From Geobacter argillaceus (lineage in GTDB: Bacteria > Desulfobacterota > Desulfuromonadia > Geobacterales > DSM-12255): a stretch of 54,502 nt of DNA. The notes beneath the pieces were generated by a model. That model saw nothing but the letters and a program-made list of their open reading frames with translations, was not told where the DNA came from and searched no databases. Both the position numbers and the translations under genes were made by a program. Position 1 is the first letter of the stretch; each line of letters begins with the position of its first letter. The stretch is taken from positions 1 to 54,502 of the forward strand of contig NZ_VLLN01000026.1 in NCBI RefSeq assembly GCF_007830735.1, written 5' to 3'. This document shows positions 1-8,004 of the stretch, one piece after another.

Positions 1-409
1 CATGCGCACTACTACCGGAACCTGCAGCACAGAAATAGATCAAGAACTACAGCCCAAGGAGGCTAACAACTCAAACCCACAAAAATCCCAGGCCAGAGGC
101 AGAGACGCGATCACGTTCAGGAGAACCCTCGACGAAACTATGTGAATAAGGCATTTGCCGAACTTCAGTTCCTAGAGCGAGGCAGCTCCGCGACGCAGCC
201 AAGTCTTGCGGTACCCAACCCGCGTATATCAGAATGATCAAACGTCGCCACAGGATCCCGTCTCTGCCTGTGCCCTGGGAAACATAAAAACAACAAAATC
301 CTTAAAACGAGGGAAGGTACACTATTCCCTTATTGACTACTGACAGACATATCAGTTTTCAGGCAATCGGACGAAAACCACTCGCGATCCGTAAACAGGA
401 CCGAACACC
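1..409. other. Left-edge stretch without a recognisable gene
   Basis: No convincing coding frame, RNA gene or strong hairpin is seen. The last 100 bases are comparatively AT-rich and probably hold the promoter and leader of the mscS-like gene that starts at 410, but no clear -35/-10 pair could be assigned. Confidence 0.5.
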
Positions 410-1372
410 ATGAAAATCCTCACCGAATGGCTGGAAAGGGCAACCGGCGTACCTGCCGATCTGTACGGCAATCTGTTCAACTCGCTTTCCATCGTCCTGA
501 TCCTCTGGCTTGCCCGCTGGCTGATTCTCAAAGCGGTATGGCGCCGCACGGAAAATTCCCGGGTGCGCTATCAATGGCGAAAAAGTTCAAACTATACCGC
601 GTTCGCCCTTGCCCTTCTCTTCCTCGGCCGGGTCTGGTTCAGGGAGTTCGAGTCCGTGGTAACCTTTCTCGGCCTGCTTTCGGCAGGTCTGGCCATTGCC
701 ATGAAGGATCCGCTGGTAAATGTGGCCGGCTGGCTCTTCATCCTCTGGCGGCGCCCGTTCGATGTCGGTGACCGGATCCAGATCGGTGGCCATGCGGGAG
801 ACGTAATCGACCTGCGCCTCTTCCAGTTCACCCTCATGGAAATCGGTCAATGGGTCCACGCGGACCAGTCCACCGGACGTATCGTCCATATACCCAACGG
901 CAAGGTTTTTTCCGATCCCCAGGTGAACTACACCAAGGGGTGGTTCGATTACATCTGGAACGAGGTGCCGGTCCTGGTCACCTTCGAAAGCAACTGGCAA
1001 AAGGCCAAAGAACATCTTGAGCGGATCGTGGCCGAGCATGCCGGAGAACTTACCCCCCTCGCGGAGAGCAAGCTGCACGAATCTTCCCGTGAATTCATCG
1101 TTGTCTCTCCGAATCTCGCGCCGACGGTCTTCACCTCTGTTGAGGAGAGCGGCGTTCTCCTGACGTTGCGCTATCTATGCGAACCCCGCCGACGGCGCGA
1201 AAGCACCCAGAAGATATGGGAAACCATCCTGGAAAGGTTTGGCGGCTTTGATGATGTCGATTTCGCGTATCCCACGATCCGCTATTACCATAACACGGCT
1301 GAAGGAAAAGCCGGTGCCAGAGTGGCGCTTCCCGAGGAGCAGGAGAGCGCAAGACCTAGTTTGAGATCGTAA
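410..1372 (+). CDS. MscS-family small-conductance mechanosensitive channel
   Basis: A 320-residue membrane protein of the MscS family, expected to sit in the inner membrane and release solutes on hypo-osmotic shock. Two or three hydrophobic segments lie in residues 20-125. They are followed by the pore-lining glycine/alanine-rich helix (GLLSAGLAIAMKDPLVN, about 87-103) and the MscS beta domain with FDVGDRIQIGG and VHIPNGKVF. The C-terminal third is the alpha/beta cytoplasmic cage. Its layout and several motifs (RPFDVGDRIQ, LMEIGQWVHAD) closely resemble the protein encoded at 6964-7911, so the two are paralogues. It stands alone, opposite in strand to kup. A weak AGGA lies before the ATG. Confidence 0.9.
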   Translation: MKILTEWLERATGVPADLYGNLFNSLSIVLILWLARWLILKAVWRRTENSRVRYQWRKSSNYTAFALALLFLGRVWFREFESVVTFLGLLSAGLAIAMKDPLVNVAGWLFILWRRPFDVGDRIQIGGHAGDVIDLRLFQFTLMEIGQWVHADQSTGRIVHIPNGKVFSDPQVNYTKGWFDYIWNEVPVLVTFESNWQKAKEHLERIVAEHAGELTPLAESKLHESSREFIVVSPNLAPTVFTSVEESGVLLTLRYLCEPRRRRESTQKIWETILERFGGFDDVDFAYPTIRYYHNTAEGKAGARVALPEEQESARPSLRS

Positions 1373-1639
1373 CCTTCCTTATCGTGCTCACTGCTGTTCA
1401 GATGTCTCAACAACTGCACCATCCGGATGCCTTCCAAGATCGGCGTTCTGTCGAGCCATGTTCGTATCCTGATATTCGGCCAGCACTCGGCCGAACGGCA
1501 CGCGGCATTGATTCTGAGCAATATTGACTTCAACGAACCGCTGCAATCGAATCGCCGACCTGCGGCGTAGATGACCTCTGCCACAGATTCGCCAGCCACA
1601 ATGATGAATTCTCAGGACAGCCGACATGGCGGTACAAGT

Positions 1640-3583
1640 CTAGATTTCAACCTGCTGCCCCAATTCCACCACCTGTTCTGCCGGGATATTGTAGAAAGAG
1701 GTCGCCGTTACGGAGTTGCGGGACATGAACGAGAAAAGTTTTTCCTGCCAACGCATCATTCCGGATTGTTGTGGTGTAGAGATGATGGTCTCCCGGGCAA
1801 GATAGTAGGTCGTATGCTCCAGGGCTACCGACAGGCCAAGGGGGTCGCACTGCCGCAACGCCACGGGCACATTGGGGCTCTGCATGAAGCCGTAACGTAC
1901 GATGACCCTGGCGAATCCAAGTGGCATGGCGGTTACCGTCACCCGATCTGATGCCGGCACCCGGGGGACCTCTTCTGTGAGGACGGTGAGAATGATGACC
2001 TGTTCGTGCAGCACCTGATTATGGGCCAGGTGATGATGTAGCACCGGGGGGGTCCCGGTAGGGCTGCCGGTCATAAAGACCGCCGTTCCTGGCACTCGGT
2101 GCGGCGGAGCTGCTGTCAGCTTGTCAATAAATTCTTCAAGCGGTTCCTTGCCACCCTGCAATCTTTGACTGAGCACAGCCCTCCCGCGTCGCCAGGTTGC
2201 CATGAGGGTAAACACTGCGATGCCCGCAACCAGGGGAAACCAGCCGCCATGGGCGATCTTGAGAAGGTTCGCACCGAAGAAGGGGATGTCGATGGAGAGA
2301 AAGAGCCCTGCCAGGGTGCAGGCAGCGGTCGCCTGCCAGTGCCAGTGCTTCACCATAAGGAAAAAGGCGAGAATGGTCGTGATGACCATTGTGGTGGTTA
2401 CGGCAACTCCGTAGGCCCCGGCGAGGCTTGCCGAGGAGCCGAAACCGACGACAAGTGCGAGGGTTATGAGCATGAGCCCCCAGTTTACAGTGGGGATATA
2501 GACCTGGCCGATCTCCTCGGATGATGTCTGGACCAGACGGAAACGGGGGCTGTAGCCGAGCTGCATCGCCTGCCGCGTGAGGGAAAATGCACCGGATATT
2601 ACGGCCTGGGATGCGATCACCGTCGCAAGCGTTGCGAGGATGACGAGGGGGTAAAGCGCCCACCCCGGAGCCAGGTGAAAGAACGGCTCTGTTGACTCTC
2701 CTGGCCGGACGAGGAGCAGGGCACCCTGGCCGAAGTAATTTAGGAGCAAGGCGGGGAGGACGAATGTGAACCATGCCCACCGGATTGGCCGTGGACCGAA
2801 GTGCCCCATGTCTGCATAGAGGGCTTCCCCACCGGTCACCACCAGGAAAACAGAGCCGAGTGTACGAAAGGCGAACTGGCCGTTCTCCATGAAGAAGCGT
2901 GCTCCATGGAGCGGATTCACCGCAAAAAAAACCTCCGGGGCCTTTAAGATGCCGCCGATGCCGAGCATTGCGATGGTGGAGAACCAGATCGCCATCACGG
3001 GGCCGAACAGAGTTCCGACTACCGTCGTCCCTCTTCTCTGGATGAGAAAGAGAAGGATGAGAATCAGTATGGTGACGGGGACGACGAAGCCTTCCAGGGC
3101 AGGAGCGGCTACCTTGAGACCCTCGACGGCACTTAGGACTGAGATGGCGGGGGTAATTGCCCCGTCGCCGTAGAGTAGGGCCGCTCCAAAAAGCCCGAGA
3201 GGAAGCAGGTACCTTCGTTGGACGGGTGAGAGGAGGCTTAGTGGCGTGAGGAGGGCGAGGAGTGCTAGAATGCCCCCTTCTCCACGGTTGCCGGCGCGCA
3301 TCAGAAAGAGCAGATATTTGATGGAAATAACGAGCGTGAGTGCCCAAAAAACGAGAGAGAGTATGCCTAGTACGTTTGCTGGCGACGGCGTCACCGAATG
3401 AGTGCCATGAAAGCACTCCCTGAGCGCATAAAGCGGACTCGTGCCGATGTCGCCGTACACGACTCCAAGCGCAGTCAGGCTGAGCGTGAGGAACTGACGG
3501 CCTCGTCCTTCAGCTCGGGGAACGGTAAGCGATTCGGATGATGGGGGGCTCTTGTCGTCGTTGGTTTTGCTCATTGTATCCAC
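1640..3583 (-). CDS. kup: Kup/Trk-type low-affinity potassium transporter
   Basis: A 647-residue K+/H+ symporter of the KUP/HAK family in the inner membrane (E. coli Kup is 622 residues). The N-terminal family signature is clear (LGVVYGDIGTSPLYALRE, about 38-55), as is GNRGEGGILALLALL around 97-111. Roughly twelve hydrophobic segments run to about residue 450, followed by a cytoplasmic C-terminal domain with the usual VPRVPASDRV-like segment. The first codon is GTG at 3583; the ATG three codons in (3574) is an equally plausible start. It is last in a same-strand run (DUF389 protein, two MscS channels, OsmC-like selenoprotein, diguanylate cyclase), which fits a role in turgor control. Confidence 0.96.
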   Translation of the reverse strand: MDTMSKTNDDKSPPSSESLTVPRAEGRGRQFLTLSLTALGVVYGDIGTSPLYALRECFHGTHSVTPSPANVLGILSLVFWALTLVISIKYLLFLMRAGNRGEGGILALLALLTPLSLLSPVQRRYLLPLGLFGAALLYGDGAITPAISVLSAVEGLKVAAPALEGFVVPVTILILILLFLIQRRGTTVVGTLFGPVMAIWFSTIAMLGIGGILKAPEVFFAVNPLHGARFFMENGQFAFRTLGSVFLVVTGGEALYADMGHFGPRPIRWAWFTFVLPALLLNYFGQGALLLVRPGESTEPFFHLAPGWALYPLVILATLATVIASQAVISGAFSLTRQAMQLGYSPRFRLVQTSSEEIGQVYIPTVNWGLMLITLALVVGFGSSASLAGAYGVAVTTTMVITTILAFFLMVKHWHWQATAACTLAGLFLSIDIPFFGANLLKIAHGGWFPLVAGIAVFTLMATWRRGRAVLSQRLQGGKEPLEEFIDKLTAAPPHRVPGTAVFMTGSPTGTPPVLHHHLAHNQVLHEQVIILTVLTEEVPRVPASDRVTVTAMPLGFARVIVRYGFMQSPNVPVALRQCDPLGLSVALEHTTYYLARETIISTPQQSGMMRWQEKLFSFMSRNSVTATSFYNIPAEQVVELGQQVEI

Positions 3584-3678
3584 TGCGTTAACTTAACTGT
3601 ACGTGTATTCGCTGTATCGGGGACGCTGCCACTCTCCTGCATGAACTCCACTACCTGGATCACAAAATTGAACTAGTT

Positions 3679-4506
3679 TCAACCAAGCACCATAAACTCG
3701 ACAGAGTTCTTTCCTTTCTCCTTGGCAACGTACATCAGCTCGTCTGCTTTACTTAATATTGCATCGTAGGTTTCACAGATTTCAATGCAGGTGACCACGC
3801 CGATACTGGCAGTTACCTGCCATCCGGATTGGCTTGTCATAATGTCAAGCGCCTTTACGAGCTTGTCTACTGCTTTACGGACCTGTGCGTCGCTTATTTC
3901 CGGGAAACAGATGGCGAACTCATCGCCACCAATACGCCCGGCTATGTCGGTTTCTCGTATAGTCTGCTTGATGGTATCACCGATCTGTTGCAAGAGTTTG
4001 TCTCCTCTGGCATGTCCTTGAATGTCGTTAATCTGTTTAAAATTATCCAAATCTATGAAAGCAAGCGAAAGGGGATGAATGTAGCGTCTGGCCCGGAGCA
4101 TTTCTTCTTCCGTCCGCACACGGAAGGCTTGTTTGTTTAGTAGTCCGGATAGCCTGTCTGTGTCCGCACGCAGCTTTTCACGTTCAAGCGCCCTACGCAA
4201 TTGGGCCTGCAATGAAACCGTATAGGCGAGTAGAGCAAAGATGCCAAGACGAGTGAATGCGTTCCAGGAGAGAATGGTTTCGCTTTCATCTGGCAGTTTG
4301 TGAGCTAAGTTAGCCATCAACCAGCTGGAAGCAGCGAATACGGCAATAACAATGCCCTCGGTCCTGCCGCAAAACCACGCTGATACAAGGATCGGAACGG
4401 CATAGAGCAGCATCATCGAAACATGGGCTCCTGTCTGGTAGTCATAATAACCTACCAGTAGAGTAACCAGCATCGATGCGGTAAAAGCAGTCCGATGGAG
4501 CGTCAT
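3679..4506 (-). CDS. Membrane-anchored diguanylate cyclase (GGDEF)
   Basis: A 275-residue protein predicted to make cyclic di-GMP from two GTP. Residues 1-100 hold about four hydrophobic segments without a recognisable ligand domain. A short coiled linker (about 100-120) leads to a GGDEF domain. The active site reads GGDEF (RIGGDEFAICFPE). An RETD motif five residues before it is the RxxD inhibitory I-site, so product feedback is expected. The Mg/GTP-binding segment FIDLDNFKQIND and the late DELMYVAKEKGKN are intact. It lies 95 nt upstream of kup and 144 nt downstream of the OsmC-like gene on the same strand. What the membrane domain senses cannot be read from the sequence. Confidence 0.93.
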   Translation of the reverse strand: MTLHRTAFTASMLVTLLVGYYDYQTGAHVSMMLLYAVPILVSAWFCGRTEGIVIAVFAASSWLMANLAHKLPDESETILSWNAFTRLGIFALLAYTVSLQAQLRRALEREKLRADTDRLSGLLNKQAFRVRTEEEMLRARRYIHPLSLAFIDLDNFKQINDIQGHARGDKLLQQIGDTIKQTIRETDIAGRIGGDEFAICFPEISDAQVRKAVDKLVKALDIMTSQSGWQVTASIGVVTCIEICETYDAILSKADELMYVAKEKGKNSVEFMVLG

Positions 4507-4650
4507 TTCACAAAAACCTTTGTGCTATTTCAGGTTGGTTCTCTTGGCATTTTACCATGCGTTTTACTGAAATAGTACGACATGTCGAGTCTCCTTTTGA
4601 TTATGAACGAGGTGTTGACAGTGATCGAGTACCGACATTTCTCAGCTAAA

Positions 4651-5124
4651 CTATTCCTGAACATGCCAATCGAGTTCCGTAGTGATGGCGATGGCCGCGA
4701 TTAACGAGCGGTAGACGGGGCAGTTTTCCGCATGGAGGGCGTAGGCACGTTCGACCTTGTCCCGATCCTCGGAAGGGGTCACCAGGCGGTACGTCACATG
4801 TATCCGCTTGATAACAAGGACACTGCCATCCAGTACCACCTCGCCGCGCGCATCACCTACCAGCCCATCCAGGCCGATTCGTACCTTACGTGCCTCCAGC
4901 GTACCGCCGAAGGTCCCGGTCAGTCAGCCGGCAGCGGCGGCGACGATATAATCGAGTGTCGTTGCATGGGGTTCCGAGATGTCCGGGGAAACTCCATAGT
5001 GGGCGGCGATCGCTCCGTGGACTCCGAACAGGACCGGGTCCTTTTCCGCCGGGAGATACGCCCGGCGCAAGGGTCCTTTTACCCGCTCGATCCGTACCTG
5101 TGATAGATATACTACTTCAGACAT
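4651..5124 (-). CDS. OsmC-like selenoprotein, copy 1 (in-frame UGA = Sec67)
   Basis: An OsmC/Ohr-family peroxide-reducing protein of 157 residues if the in-frame UGA at 4926-4924 is read as selenocysteine. The first part (MSEVVYLSQVRIERVKG to DYIVAAAAG) and the part after UGA (LTGTFGGTLEARK to LDWHVQE) together make one complete OsmC domain. Sec67 falls where the family has its peroxidatic Cys; the partner Cys is at 135 (AENCPVYRS). The start ATG at 5124 has a strong AAGGAGG. A second gene (22601-23074) has the same length, the same UGA position and a conserved sequence after it, which argues strongly against a nonsense mutation. It lies 66 nt behind an mscS gene in the stress operon. OsmC-like selenoproteins are known from selenoproteome surveys; a Sec active site should be more reactive than Cys. 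Confidence 0.9.
4894..4926 (-). promoter_or_regulatory. Candidate bacterial SECIS element for OsmC copy 1
   Basis: Reading along the minus strand, the UGA is followed by 11 nt, then stem CUUCGGC (4912-4906), loop GGUAC and stem GCUGGAG (4900-4894). This gives seven continuous pairs including two G-U pairs. The loop begins with GGU and sits 18 nt after the UGA. That matches the known bacterial SECIS layout: a hairpin inside the coding region with a G near the start of the apical loop, bound by SelB. The same stem, with one base changed in the loop, occurs after the UGA of copy 2. Confidence 0.75.
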
Positions 5125-5190
5125 ATTTATTCCTCCTTCCTGTTTATGCCGGGGCAAAACATCCCCAATCGGCTTATGCATAATGTGTGG

Positions 5191-6885
5191 TCATTGCTCA
5201 TTGCTTCCCGGTAGGTCTCTCTTCACCCCAGAACCCTCATTGCCGCCTGTTTGAAGGATTCGAAAGGCACTCGGCACGTACTCACTGGGCAGGTATGCCT
5301 CGGGAGTGGTAGTGCTGTTGCCGTCCCTGATCTGGGAATAATGGGGGGACATGATTTCGACACCGGCTTCGTTGAACTTGTCCTGAATATGCTGGTGAAG
5401 CTCTGAATATATGGCGGCCATTTTCAGAGGTTTGTCTGTATAGGCGTTCAGTTCGTAGGTGACGTAAAAATCATCGAGACTGGTCTGGAAGACGAAGGGT
5501 TCGGGGAGCTCAAGGATATGCTCCGTGGCTTTGGCAGCGCCGATCAGAAGCTCGTGCACCGTGCGCCAGGGGGCGTCGTAGCCGATGGTGACGCTCGTAT
5601 GAAGGATGAGCCCGTAGGACTGGGCGGAGGAACTGTAGTTGGTGATATGGCTGCCGAGGACCATGGAATTCGGAATGGTGATGTCGACGTTTTTAATGGT
5701 GCGAATGCGGGTCACCAGCAGGGTTTTCTCCACTACGTCCCCTACCGTCTCGGCGATCTTCACCCGGTCGCCGAGCGTGAAGGCCCGCATATAGGTGAGA
5801 ATGACGCCGGCAACGACGTTGGCGACGGCGGACGTGGAGCCGAGGGAAAGGAGTACGCCGAGGAAGACGGAGATCCCCTTGAAGGCTGGCGAGTCCGACC
5901 CGGGAAGGTAGGGAAAGGCGACGACCGCAGCAAAGGCGATGATCATGAACCGGACGATCTTGAAGGTCGGTTCGGCCCAGTCCTGGTAGAACCCGGGGAG
6001 GGTTATGGTCCGGTTCTCCACCTCGGTGAAGAAAAATCGGGTGAACTTTATGACGAAATGGGTGAAAACGAGGATCACTGCGATGAAGAAGACGTTCGGC
6101 AGATAGGTCAAAATGGCATGTCCGACCTTTTCTATCGGCGTCAGGACATATTCGAAGATCTTCGCCGCATATCCCCTGGTCCAGGGGAAAAAGCTGAAGA
6201 CAAGCGGAATGTAGAGGTAAAGGAGCCCCAGTATGACCAGGAGGCGCACCCACTTTGCCCCGCCGATGAACAACGCCACAATGCGGTCTTCGTGGAGGAT
6301 CTCTATCGATTGAAACCGTATCGAGCGGATACGTCCCCCGCGCCAGGACTCAATCTTTGCGACAAGCTTCGGGAGGAAGCGGTTGAGGAGGACGATCAGC
6401 AGGATGAGTGCCACGGTTGCTGCAAAGGCATAAAGCCCCCCGAGCAGGAGGCTGTTCATGCTGTATTCCGTGCTGTGACTTTTGATGGCTGTCCGAATCT
6501 TCAGGACGAGTTCATCGGCCAGTTCTCTGCGCCGTTTACCCTCGGCCTTGGCGTCACTGTCGGTGACGGTCATGATGACCGTGTCGCCGGCGACGATGTC
6601 GGTTGTGGTCTCACTGTCGACGGCGGTGAAGGAATCGATGCTGAGTAGCGGGTCCTTGGCAAGCTTGGCCAGCCGGCCGGAAATGGCGCGAGCCCTGTCG
6701 GCCGGAGTAAAAGAAAGCACTTTTTCCCGTATGCTGAAAACTGGCTTGCCGTCCAGCATGACCTGCCCTATGGGAGGCTTGGCGGCTGCGGGAGTGGCAG
6801 GACTTACTGGTGGCTGGGCAATGGCAGGCGCGCATGTGGCCAGAATGAGGAACATCAGGGCTAAGGCGAGGTTGTTCTTGGCCAT
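5191..6885 (-). CDS. MscS-family mechanosensitive channel with periplasmic N-terminal domain
   Basis: A 564-residue channel protein. I chose the ATG at 6885 because it has an AAGGAG upstream and begins a good signal peptide (MAKNNLALALMFLILATC, cleavage near AIA-QPP). The longer frame upstream looks non-coding. A periplasmic domain of about 130 residues precedes four to five membrane segments. The pore helix and MscS beta domain follow, with FTLGDRVKIAETVGDV and NSMVLGSHITNYS, and then the cytoplasmic cage. The protein belongs to the larger MscS class with extra domains. It is placed 78 nt downstream of another mscS gene and 66 nt upstream of the OsmC-like selenoprotein gene, probably in one transcript. 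Confidence 0.92.
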   Translation of the reverse strand: MAKNNLALALMFLILATCAPAIAQPPVSPATPAAAKPPIGQVMLDGKPVFSIREKVLSFTPADRARAISGRLAKLAKDPLLSIDSFTAVDSETTTDIVAGDTVIMTVTDSDAKAEGKRRRELADELVLKIRTAIKSHSTEYSMNSLLLGGLYAFAATVALILLIVLLNRFLPKLVAKIESWRGGRIRSIRFQSIEILHEDRIVALFIGGAKWVRLLVILGLLYLYIPLVFSFFPWTRGYAAKIFEYVLTPIEKVGHAILTYLPNVFFIAVILVFTHFVIKFTRFFFTEVENRTITLPGFYQDWAEPTFKIVRFMIIAFAAVVAFPYLPGSDSPAFKGISVFLGVLLSLGSTSAVANVVAGVILTYMRAFTLGDRVKIAETVGDVVEKTLLVTRIRTIKNVDITIPNSMVLGSHITNYSSSAQSYGLILHTSVTIGYDAPWRTVHELLIGAAKATEHILELPEPFVFQTSLDDFYVTYELNAYTDKPLKMAAIYSELHQHIQDKFNEAGVEIMSPHYSQIRDGNSTTTPEAYLPSEYVPSAFRILQTGGNEGSGVKRDLPGSNEQ

Positions 6886-6963
6886 TGTCACTCCTTGGCA
6901 GCTGGTTTCCGGCACGCTGTAGTGAGAGTTCCGACAAGGGTGTAAGCACATGTCCGATGACGC

Positions 6964-7911
6964 TCACGGTCCTTTATCTATTGGCATATTCCGGCTTTCG
7001 CCCCCTTGGGCAAGCTTTACATTTAAAACCGGAGCCTCGACCAAGTGAAAGGTTGCGGATGCGAAGGAAACCCTGCCGCCGGATCCATCGAACATTTCGA
7101 GTATCCGGTTGAAGAGGATATCCTTGGTGGCGCGACGACGCTTGTAATCTACAACGTAGCGGACTGTGAACTCCATCCAGTTGTCATTGGCGATGACCGT
7201 CACCATCGGTTCGACGCTAGCCTCCTCAATCCTGTATTTCTTGATCATATCCGTCATGGTCTTCTTCGCCTCGGGGACAAATCCGCCGAGAAGCTCGTTG
7301 GCGACGCTCTGGAGAATATCCCTTGCCAGTCGGCAGTCGCTGCCGTACTTGACCGGCACTATGATCTCATCCCAAAGGAATGGGAAGTCTCCTGAATAGT
7401 TGAAAACCGGCTCCTTGAAAACGAAGCTGTTGGCAACGCGGACGATGCGGCCGTTATAGAGATCGGCCTTCACCCACTGTCCTGTCTCCATGAGAGTGGT
7501 GCGAAAAACGCCAATGTCGATTACGTCACCGGAGATGCCGCCAAGTTGTACCCGGTCTCCAACGGAGTAGAAATTCCCGAACGAGATAGCAACCCAGCCT
7601 GCGATGCTGGCTATTACCTCCTGGAGGGCAAAGGCGATGCCGGCGCCGGCCACGCCAAAGGCGACGGTGAGATTGCCGAGGCGGTCGCTGAAGACCACGG
7701 TAACAAGGATAACCGCCACCAGGGTTCCGATCAAATTGACGAGTTTTCTGAAGCGGTACCGGCTATCCATGCTTTCTATGCGGCCTGCAAGCGACTGCCG
7801 AATAAAGCGGGTCAGAATAGAGATGGCCACAATGCCGATGATGACAAAGGCGATCTTTTCAAAGACAGGGTTGAGCAGCCAGCTACGTAACAGGTTCATT
7901 GCCCCTTCCAT
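6964..7911 (-). CDS. MscS-family small-conductance mechanosensitive channel
   Basis: A 315-residue channel. Residues 1-95 hold three hydrophobic segments. The pore helix is rich in Gly and Ala (VAFGVAGAGIAFALQEVIA), as usual for MscS TM3, followed by the beta domain (FYSVGDRVQLGG) and cytoplasmic cage. The ATG at 7911 has AGGAG six bases upstream; a second ATG four codons in is less well spaced. It is a paralogue of the protein at 410-1372, sharing GDV-ID, LMETGQWVKAD and the NGRIVRVAN segment. It lies between the DUF389 gene (93 nt upstream) and the larger MscS gene (78 nt downstream). Confidence 0.93.
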   Translation of the reverse strand: MEGAMNLLRSWLLNPVFEKIAFVIIGIVAISILTRFIRQSLAGRIESMDSRYRFRKLVNLIGTLVAVILVTVVFSDRLGNLTVAFGVAGAGIAFALQEVIASIAGWVAISFGNFYSVGDRVQLGGISGDVIDIGVFRTTLMETGQWVKADLYNGRIVRVANSFVFKEPVFNYSGDFPFLWDEIIVPVKYGSDCRLARDILQSVANELLGGFVPEAKKTMTDMIKKYRIEEASVEPMVTVIANDNWMEFTVRYVVDYKRRRATKDILFNRILEMFDGSGGRVSFASATFHLVEAPVLNVKLAQGGESRNMPIDKGP

Positions 7912-8004
7912 GCGATTCTCCTGTCTGACGGCAGTCGTACTGCCGCGTTGGCAAGGGACTCATTTTCCTTATGCGGCCTTCCTTGCCTGACCTGCCTGCG
8001 TCAT

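Noticed and set aside
1388-1627. Reverse frame between mscS and kup
   Set aside because: No recognisable domain and poor start; the stretch is left unassigned.
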